This document shows positions 51,831 to 59,052 of a DNA stretch of 59,052 bases, one piece after another. Position 1 is the stretch's first letter; the number at the start of each line of letters is the position of its first letter. This DNA comes from Ignavibacteria bacterium (lineage in GTDB: Bacteria > Bacteroidota > Ignavibacteria > Tepidaquicellales > OLB5): positions 1 through 59,052 of the forward strand of contig JACSRQ010000138.1 in assembly GCA_014879675.1 (NCBI GenBank). The letters are read 5' to 3'. Position numbers and translations under genes: made by a program. Below the pieces are notes generated by a model that saw nothing but the letters and a program-made list of their open reading frames with translations, searched no databases and was not told the origin of the DNA.

Positions 51831-53054
51831 TTGATCAATTTTTATCTCGCGAAAAGATTTTTACGGTCAAAAAAGGAATCAAGTTTTGTTTCCTTTATCA
51901 CATTTATATCAATTGCGGGAATTGCCATTGGCGTTGCCGCGCTGATCATAGCCGTATCAGTACTCAGCGGATTCGAAAAAGAGATAACCGAAAAAACAAT
52001 ATCCCTTTCATCGCATATACAGGTAACATCATTCAAAAAAGAGGGCATACCGGACTATAACCGCGTAATAACCCAGCTCAACGATCCCGAATACGGAATG
52101 GATATCAAAGCAGCTCATCCTTATGTACAGAAGGAAGCCGTTATCAAGTATAAAGATAGAACCGAAGGTATTATTCTAAAGGGAATTCGCAATGAGGACA
52201 GTGTTTTCAGCAAACAAAGGAAAATTGTTCTTGGTACAGGCGATCTCAGCAGTTTGGACTCAACCTTGCCAAAAATAATCATAGGCAACAAACTGGCTAC
52301 AAAACTGGGTATTGAGCCCGGAAGCAACATTTTCATTATCGCAACGATCGGGATTCCATCTGCAACAAACACTCCAACTGTTAAAGGATTTAAAGTTAGC
52401 GGTATATATGAATCAGGCTTAAAAGAATATGACGATGTGCTGTTATATGTATCACTTAAAGACGCGCAAAAGCTTTATAGTATGGGTCCTTACGTTACCG
52501 GACTTGAACTGTTTTTGAATGATATCTCGAAGATCAAAAAGACGACGAACGAGATCAAGGCAAGGGTTGATTATCCAAATAATAACGCGCGGAATGTATT
52601 CCAGATATATAAGGGACTTTTTACGTGGGTTGAGCTGCAAAAAGAACCTATACCCATCGTGCTTGGTTTAATAATTATAGTAGCTGCAATTAACATTGTA
52701 GGCTTCCTGCTCATGCTTGTACTTGAAAAAACTGAGACAATCGGCATCCTGAAATCACTTGGCGCTAAAAACGGCGATATCATAATGATATTTTTCCTGC
52801 AGGGGATGTTTATTTCGATCGCAGGGATAGTTCTGGGCAATATTATAGGGTATGGTTTATGCCTGCTGCAGTTGAAATACAATCTCATCACAATCCCTGA
52901 TATATACTACATGTCAACAGTCCCGCTCCAAATTGACACTGGTACAGGCGTTTACATAACCGTAATAGCTATTTTGCTGAGTATATTGGTGACTGTAGTA
53001 CCGTCATACATGGCTTCCAGGCTTAACCCGATAACCTCGCTGAGGTTTAAATAG
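51831..53054 (+). CDS. LolC/LolE-like ABC transporter permease
   Basis: A 407-residue FtsX-like permease of the lipoprotein-releasing type. One N-terminal helix (about 20-46) leads into a large periplasmic domain, and three C-terminal helices (about 275-298, 315-345, 375-398) end in MASRLNPITSLRFK. These features match LolC/E, which with LolD moves lipoproteins out of the inner membrane; no ATPase gene is adjacent. The start is TTG at 51831: upstream in-frame codons reach a TAA at 51801-51803 with no ATG, and the first residues (INFYLAKRFL) are conserved. menG follows six bases later. Confidence 0.92.
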   Translation: MINFYLAKRFLRSKKESSFVSFITFISIAGIAIGVAALIIAVSVLSGFEKEITEKTISLSSHIQVTSFKKEGIPDYNRVITQLNDPEYGMDIKAAHPYVQKEAVIKYKDRTEGIILKGIRNEDSVFSKQRKIVLGTGDLSSLDSTLPKIIIGNKLATKLGIEPGSNIFIIATIGIPSATNTPTVKGFKVSGIYESGLKEYDDVLLYVSLKDAQKLYSMGPYVTGLELFLNDISKIKKTTNEIKARVDYPNNNARNVFQIYKGLFTWVELQKEPIPIVLGLIIIVAAINIVGFLLMLVLEKTETIGILKSLGAKNGDIIMIFFLQGMFISIAGIVLGNIIGYGLCLLQLKYNLITIPDIYYMSTVPLQIDTGTGVYITVIAILLSILVTVVPSYMASRLNPITSLRFK

Positions 53055-53060
53055 CACCTG

Positions 53061-53759
53061 ATGAAATATACCAAGGATAAGAAGTTTATTGGCGCGATGT
53101 TCGATGAAATATCGCCCACTTATGACAGGCTGAATCATTTATTAAGCGGTTACCAAGATAACCGCTGGCGTAAGAGTGCCGTAAAGCATCTGGCCTCGAT
53201 GGGAAGTTATGAGAATGTGCTTGATCTCGCCTGCGGCTCGGGTGATCTTGGGCTGGAATTCACTAAGTTAAGCCCTAAAAAGCTATATTCCGCTGATCTA
53301 TCATTTGAAATGCTGAAAATAGATAGAGAGAAACTGCCTCAGAGCATTAACATACCCGTTAAGGCAGAAGCTGAGAGGCTGCCGTTTGCAAGCGGCATGT
53401 TTGACTTATGCGGCATAGGATTTGGCGTGCGGAATTTTGAGTGGCTATCGATTTGCGCAGCGGAAATTAACCGAGTATTAAAGCCGGGCGGTAGATTCCT
53501 GACAATAGAGATGTTCAAGCCTGAAAAGCCTAATATTGTGAATAGGGGATTCAGGTTATATTTTGAAAAAGTGCTCCCCAAAATAGGGAACAGGCTTTCC
53601 AGAAGCAAATACGCTTATAACTACCTTTTCGAATCCGTTGATAATTTCCTCCCGGTATCGGAATATTCCCGTTTATTGGAACAAAACGGCTTTAAAGTAA
53701 CTAAGATCAGGAACAACTTCATCGGCATTGTGCATACAGTGTTCGCTGAGAAGATATAG
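53061..53759 (+). CDS. ubiE: demethylmenaquinone methyltransferase
   Basis: A 232-residue SAM methyltransferase (UbiE/MenG) that methylates demethylmenaquinone, the last step of menaquinone synthesis. Signatures are MFDEISPTYDRLNHLLS near residues 13-29, the SAM loop VLDLACGSGD at 53-62, and FGVRNFEW and RVLKPGGRFLTIEM in the C-terminal half. Menaquinone is the usual quinone in this group. Tight spacing (six bases) puts it in one unit with the LolC-like permease. Confidence 0.96.
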   Translation: MKYTKDKKFIGAMFDEISPTYDRLNHLLSGYQDNRWRKSAVKHLASMGSYENVLDLACGSGDLGLEFTKLSPKKLYSADLSFEMLKIDREKLPQSINIPVKAEAERLPFASGMFDLCGIGFGVRNFEWLSICAAEINRVLKPGGRFLTIEMFKPEKPNIVNRGFRLYFEKVLPKIGNRLSRSKYAYNYLFESVDNFLPVSEYSRLLEQNGFKVTKIRNNFIGIVHTVFAEKI

Positions 53760-53857
53760 TACATTCTGTGGGACTAAAACATTAATAATTTTTTACAATA
53801 AATTATTGTGATTTAATCTTTCAATAAGTATATTTAAATCAATTAAAACACTTTTTT

Positions 53858-54319
53858 ATGAAAAATATTTACAAAACGTTTTCATTGCGGATAATTACGG
53901 GATTAATGCTCCTTTCGCTGCCTTTTTTGGGTACCGATTGTGAAGAGATACTGAATCAAATAGGTACCCCCACAGGCACGCTGCAAGGCGATTGGACACT
54001 GGTTTACAATGCGGGCGGCACACTTGATGTTTGTCCCGGAGAAACTGCGAATTTCCCCAGTAACACGAACGGTACAGCGACGCTGCAGTGTCCAAACCAA
54101 ACCGCTATTACAAGGGATTACTCTGTAAACGGCGCCACGCTTACTTATACAGATTCCGGTATCCAGTACGAGATTTCTTTCACACAGAATAACGAGCTGG
54201 TTCTGAGCGGAGTAAACACCAACAGGATACTCTATTACAGCACTCAGGTTCCTTCAAAGCCCGGTAACGTAAACGAAACAAAGCAGGGCAGTTCTTCCAA
54301 TTCATCAGAAATTAAATAG
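53858..54319 (+). CDS. secreted protein of the LDVCPGE two-cysteine domain
   Basis: A 153-residue exported protein with a signal-like N-terminus (residues about 10-27, ending LPFLGTDCEE; the Cys is not in a normal lipobox). Almost all of the mature part is one domain of about 95 residues with GDWTLVYNAGGTLDVCPGE, LQCPNQT, SFTQNNELVLSG and TNRILYY. It matches the C-terminal part of the protein at 19225-19944 at most positions. The two invariant cysteines could pair. It lies 11 bases upstream of the reprolysin-like protease gene and could be its partner or substrate. I know no name for the domain. Confidence 0.78.
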   Translation: MKNIYKTFSLRIITGLMLLSLPFLGTDCEEILNQIGTPTGTLQGDWTLVYNAGGTLDVCPGETANFPSNTNGTATLQCPNQTAITRDYSVNGATLTYTDSGIQYEISFTQNNELVLSGVNTNRILYYSTQVPSKPGNVNETKQGSSSNSSEIK

Positions 54320-54330
54320 GTAAAAACCAT

Positions 54331-56046
54331 ATGAAAAGATCATACATATTAAACTTCCTTGTGATTCCCGCCGTAGTTTGCGCCCTGGTTTTTGCCTTCA
54401 GCGCATTCAGTGTGGATCAAAAGGTAACGGAATCAACACAGGTAGTTAAATCTACCCACAAGAATATCGCATCGGAGATTGTAGCGAATAAAAAAAGCAC
54501 AGAAAGCTTCAGGGATGTAAGCCTGTTTTCGGTTAAATCAGGTGATAATACTGCGGCAAATCAGTTTGCAGCGAACGTTTCGAGTCTGAAGATCGATAGC
54601 CGCGTATTAAGCACGCTTAATTCCTCAAAGCCGGAAAGCATGACACTTAAGGTTCCTGCAGCTGACGGCAGAACAGTTGAAGTTGAATTGGTAAAAACAG
54701 ACTATCTGCCAACGGACTTCAAGATCAAAAATGTAAATTCAAACGGTACAAAATATGAAGCATATGAACCCGGTACTTATTATACAGGCGTAATAAAAGG
54801 TGATAACACTTCTATTGCCACATTCAGCGTATTTAAAAACAGTGTTATGGGAATTTTTTCAACCAATGATGGCAATTTCGTACTAGGCTCTGTTAAAGAT
54901 GCGGACAAAAGCCTGACAGAAGATTACATTTTTTACAATGATAACGATGCGGTAAATAAACCCGGTTTTGATTGCGGTGCGGGTGATTCATACGACAAGT
55001 TTTATAAAGATCCCGTCAAATTCAGTCAGCCTACAGGCGATAATCCCGGCAGGACAACTTCTCCTGTGGATATCTACTTCGTATGCGATTACCAGATGTA
55101 TCTTGATAATGGGAGCAGCACAACATCAGTTGGTAATTTTGTCAGCGGTGCATTTGCACATGTTCGCACATTGTATCTAAATGAAGGTCTGACAGTTGCA
55201 TTATCAGCTGATCTTACAGTTTATACAAGCCCTGATCCTTACAGGAATCTTAATGAATCACCTGCGATACTTGAGTTGTTTGGTGATAACACAAGGAACG
55301 GATTTAATGGCGATCTGGCCCATTTGCTTTCCACAGGACATGGCCAGTCACTTGGCGGCATTGCCTGGATAAACGTGCTTTGCCAGTCATACGAACCGGT
55401 AAGCCATTCAGGCAAGTATGCATTCAGCAATATTGAAGGTAATTATTCACCATACCCCACATTTTCATGGACTGTAATGGTAATCACCCATGAAACAGGC
55501 CACAATTTCGGATCAATGCACACACATGCATGCGTTTGGCCAACTACCAGCGGGCAGATCGATTCTTGCTATCAGTCAGAAGGCGGTTGTGTATCAGGAA
55601 CCAGGCCAAACAATAACGGAACAGTAATGAGCTATTGCCATCTTAACGGTGCCATAAACTTAACCCGCGGATTTGGTTCACTTCCGCATGATACTATTGT
55701 TGATAGATACGATAAAGCGCTATGCCTGGATAATCCAATAAACTCTTCGGAAACACCGGTTGCATTTAAGCTTTCGCAGAATTATCCAAACCCGTTCAAT
55801 CCGGCTACCAACATCCGTTTTGCGCTTCCGCAGGATGGCTTTGTGACGCTGAGGATATTTGATGTGACAGGCAGAGAGATTGCAAAGCTTGTGAACAGTC
55901 AGTATTATGCCATCGGATTTTATTCGGTAAGTCTTGATGCAGCGTCATTAAATCTCGCTTCGGGGGTTTACTTGTATAAGCTTGATGTTACAAGGGATAA
56001 TAATTCGGTATATTCAGAAATCAAAAAAATGGTACTTATAAAATGA
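54331..56046 (+). CDS. secreted reprolysin-like zinc metalloprotease with T9SS sorting domain
   Basis: A 571-residue secreted protease. After a signal peptide (about 1-28) and a propeptide-like region, the catalytic domain has H387-E-x-x-H391-x-x-G-x-x-H397 (HETGHNFGSMH) and a Met-turn at M433 (GTVMSYCH), the metzincin (M12B/adamalysin) pattern. From about residue 476, QNYPNPFNPATNIRFAL through the end is a type IX secretion (Por) sorting domain, so it is probably exported across the outer membrane and may be attached to the surface. It overlaps the next gene by four bases. Confidence 0.94.
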   Translation: MKRSYILNFLVIPAVVCALVFAFSAFSVDQKVTESTQVVKSTHKNIASEIVANKKSTESFRDVSLFSVKSGDNTAANQFAANVSSLKIDSRVLSTLNSSKPESMTLKVPAADGRTVEVELVKTDYLPTDFKIKNVNSNGTKYEAYEPGTYYTGVIKGDNTSIATFSVFKNSVMGIFSTNDGNFVLGSVKDADKSLTEDYIFYNDNDAVNKPGFDCGAGDSYDKFYKDPVKFSQPTGDNPGRTTSPVDIYFVCDYQMYLDNGSSTTSVGNFVSGAFAHVRTLYLNEGLTVALSADLTVYTSPDPYRNLNESPAILELFGDNTRNGFNGDLAHLLSTGHGQSLGGIAWINVLCQSYEPVSHSGKYAFSNIEGNYSPYPTFSWTVMVITHETGHNFGSMHTHACVWPTTSGQIDSCYQSEGGCVSGTRPNNNGTVMSYCHLNGAINLTRGFGSLPHDTIVDRYDKALCLDNPINSSETPVAFKLSQNYPNPFNPATNIRFALPQDGFVTLRIFDVTGREIAKLVNSQYYAIGFYSVSLDAASLNLASGVYLYKLDVTRDNNSVYSEIKKMVLIK

Positions 56047-56528
56047 TGAAATACTTATTGGCTTTGACGGTTATTTTTGCTGTTGCTTTTTCATCCTGTT
56101 CGGGCAGTGATACTGATAATGGCCCCGGCCTGAAAAAAAAGAGCTATGTGTATTCACTCACCGATAGCACCGGCGGCGTGCTTGCCGATGGGATGATGAA
56201 TATCACATCTGTAACTAAATCTGCTGTAACGGGGATGCGCAATACTTATGATGTTAAAGGTACATATACCATAGGCAATGTAACTACAGATACAATGTAC
56301 ACTGCGTTTTCAACTATGTCAGGCGGCGAAATGACAGGCTTGTATAATGATTCGCTTAAGACGCTGTGGATAAATACAAATCCAAGCATAGCAGATGCAA
56401 ATGTGTTCATTAACGCCAATGTAACCTCAAGCACATTGAAAGGCGATTGGTATTACTCAACTTTCAGAGGCAAGGATAAACAGGGCGGATTTATGACGGC
56501 AAATGCAGTAGCGAAGAAAAAGAATTAG
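56043..56528 (+). CDS. small lipoprotein, unknown
   Basis: A 161-residue protein with a lipoprotein signal peptide MMKYLLALTVIFAVAFSSC. The mature part is rich in Thr, Ser, Asn and Gly with a repeated beta pattern (YVYSLTDSTGG, NITSVTKSAVTGMRNTYDVK, LKGDWYYSTFRGK). It overlaps the protease stop by four bases (ATGA), so it is cotranslated and could be a lipid-anchored partner. A terminator follows. No family recognised. Confidence 0.77.
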   Translation: MMKYLLALTVIFAVAFSSCSGSDTDNGPGLKKKSYVYSLTDSTGGVLADGMMNITSVTKSAVTGMRNTYDVKGTYTIGNVTTDTMYTAFSTMSGGEMTGLYNDSLKTLWINTNPSIADANVFINANVTSSTLKGDWYYSTFRGKDKQGGFMTANAVAKKKN

Positions 56529-56976
56529 AATAAATATATTTTTGAATTGAAAAGGGCTGGAAGTTTTCTTTCAGCCCTTTTTGTTTTATAGCTAGTCACC
56601 CTGAACTTGTTTCAGGGTCTTTATGAGGAAAACGAGAAATTATGCACAGACAAGGCACGAAGTGTGTTACAAATGTCAAACTTAGAATTCTTACCTGTAA
56701 ATTTCTGTTTGTGGGAATAAAATGAAACACAGACAGGAATGTCTGTGCTACTGATATTTCGTAATTCATAATAATTACAAATGGTAAAAATATAAATGTT
56801 TTGGCCCCTCCTTTGGAGGGGTTGGGGAGGTCGCATTCAAATGTCAAATGATAAACTTAAAAGTCCTACCTGTAATTTCCTGTTGGGTTGAGCAAAAAAA
56901 AAGCACAGACAGGTCACAAAGTGCTCTTTTAAATGTCTGTGCTACTGGTTATCTATAATAAGAATAACTCAACAAA
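56529..56976. other. 448-base intergenic region with repeats
   Basis: No gene is supported. Apart from the terminator at 56550-56586 it contains the CCCTGAACTTGTTTCAGGG element at 56595-56620, several GCACAGACA...TGTCTGTGCTACT palindromes (about 56643, 56728-56752, 56903-56946) and a CCCCTCCTTTGGAGGGG hairpin near 56804. Confidence 0.85.
56550..56586 (+). terminator. intrinsic terminator after the protease-lipoprotein pair
   Basis: AAAAGGGCTG (56550-56559) pairs with CAGCCCTTTT (56572-56581) around a GAAGTTTTCTTT loop, followed by a T-rich run. Confidence 0.88.
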
Positions 56977-58251
<1,275 letters not shown>

Positions 58252-58327
58252 TTAGAATTATTAAGTTTGTTACTGGAATGTTTTGCTACTGAAAAAAACT
58301 TACTTTTTAATTAAGATACAGCAGAAA

Positions 58328-58361
58328 TTAAAAGAGCCATTTAAAAAAATGGCTCTTTTAA
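58328..58361 (-). terminator. intrinsic terminator between secF and purA
   Basis: TTAAAAGAGCCATTT (58328-58342) and AAATGGCTCTTTTAA (58347-58361) form a perfect 15-bp stem with a four-base loop, just past the secF stop. T-rich on the leaving side of the minus strand. Confidence 0.9.
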
Positions 58362-58366
58362 AAACT

Positions 58367-59052
58367 TTAAGCTTTATTAACGGCTACTTTACGGGTCGAG
58401 CCAGGTGATTTTTTCCGGTCAAAGTAACCTTTGGCATCAACCACAAATGCACCTGCAACGTAAATTGATGAGTATGTTCCGGTTATTATACCGATTAGGA
58501 AGGTAAATGCGAAGCTTCTGTTCACTTCGCCGCCGAAAACCAAAAGTATAAGAACGGTTATGAACACCGTACCGTTAGTAATTATTGTTCTGTTAAGTGT
58601 ATAGTTCAAACTTTTATTCATAACAGTGAAAATACTTTCGCTCTTAAAGAGCTTAATATTCTCCCTGATACGATCGAATACAACAACCGTATCATTTACC
58701 GAAAAACCGATAAGTGTTAAAAATGCCGCAACCATTGCCTGGTTAAGCTCCAGGTTAAGGGAAGGGAACAACACGCCCGTTAAAGCAACAATTCCAAGCG
58801 TCATTAAAACGTCATGAAGCAAAGCAACTACCGAGCCTAATGCATAAAGAAATTCAAACCTGAATGCAAGGTAGATCAAAATTGCAATAAGTGAAAAGAT
58901 AGTCGCATAAATTGCAGAAGTAGAAAGCTCTTTACCTATCTTGGGACCAACCTTATCTATCCTTAGTATTTCGAATTTGTTCCCTGGAATATTCTTCACG
59001 AGGGCATCTTTGATCCTGTCGCTGACTGTTGTGCCTTCGCCGGGTTCAGCGG
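58367..59052 (-). CDS. secF: SecF (or SecDF) protein-export subunit, C-terminal part
   Basis: The frame is open to the right window edge, so the N-terminus is missing; about 228 residues are visible. The sequence has IDKVGPKIGKELSTSAIYAT, IGFSVNDTVVVFDRIREN and several transmembrane helices, diagnostic of the C-terminal half of SecF. It uses the proton-motive force to aid Sec-dependent export. A GTG at 58999 is internal, because the frame continues upstream with SDRIKDALV. It is followed by a terminator. Confidence 0.95.
   Translation of the reverse strand, partial: AEPGEGTTVSDRIKDALVKNIPGNKFEILRIDKVGPKIGKELSTSAIYATIFSLIAILIYLAFRFEFLYALGSVVALLHDVLMTLGIVALTGVLFPSLNLELNQAMVAAFLTLIGFSVNDTVVVFDRIRENIKLFKSESIFTVMNKSLNYTLNRTIITNGTVFITVLILLVFGGEVNRSFAFTFLIGIITGTYSSIYVAGAFVVDAKGYFDRKKSPGSTRKVAVNKA

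Overview
The window reads as chromosomal DNA of a Bacteroidota/Chlorobiota-type bacterium, most likely Ignavibacteria-like. The best clue is the metalloprotease at 54331-56046, which ends in a type IX secretion (Por) sorting domain with the QNYPNPFNP motif usual in that group. DUF4476, YtxJ and DinB-fold proteins, a YbeY with HxxxH...D metal ligands and weak Shine-Dalgarno sequences agree. No rRNA, phage, insertion sequence or CRISPR array was seen. There is one tRNA (Lys, CUU).

Layout. 1-2748: NUDIX tail, DinB, TPR protein and an exported HExxH protein in one tight plus-strand run. 2787-7102: PPK2 polyphosphate kinase converging on a coupled malQ/GH57 pair. 7252-9264: DinB, DUF1697, periplasmic beta-carbonic anhydrase. 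9400-11150: an AT-rich island with a tandem-HEPN protein and a four-helix membrane protein. 11307-18604: glgB with long disordered ends, LVIVD-repeat lipoprotein, pentapeptide protein, GNAT, CPBP protease, radical SAM protein. 18889-25972: small cysteine-rich protein, FN3 lipoprotein, tRNA-Lys, MarC, Ppx/GppA, PrmA, FolD, S9 peptidase. 26130-30951: deoC - secreted protein - 68-aa protein - aldehyde dehydrogenase - TPR run ending at a strong terminator. 31169-37775: CHASE3/PAS histidine kinase, DUF4476, 42-aa membrane peptide, YtxJ, an aldehyde-dehydrogenase-like protein without a catalytic domain, DinB, TspO. 37888-38659: a 261-bp tandem repeat. 38774-49408: S41 protease, DUF3108, gamma-carbonic anhydrase, ybeY, smg, topA, tldD/tldE pair, xer recombinase. 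49952-53759: AtuA-like domain protein, prfB with its programmed frameshift, LolC-like permease, menaquinone methyltransferase. 53858-56528: a secreted three-gene set around a reprolysin-like protease. 56977-59052: purA and the end of secF.

Themes. Glycogen/maltodextrin handling (malQ, GH57, glgB) and polyphosphate turnover (PPK2, Ppx/GppA) suggest storage metabolism. deoC plus aldehyde dehydrogenase suggests deoxyribose-5-phosphate to acetaldehyde to acetate. Three DinB-fold proteins and YtxJ hint at bacillithiol. Intergenic DNA is packed with short palindromic repeat families, and several predicted gene ends lie in or next to them.

The least explained loci are the tandem-HEPN/membrane pair, a conserved two-cysteine domain shared by secreted proteins 34 kb apart, the catalytic-domain-less ALDH homologue, a Tat-signal TldD beside a signal-less TldE, and the composite repeats. 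Functions rest on reading motifs by eye; no database search was possible.
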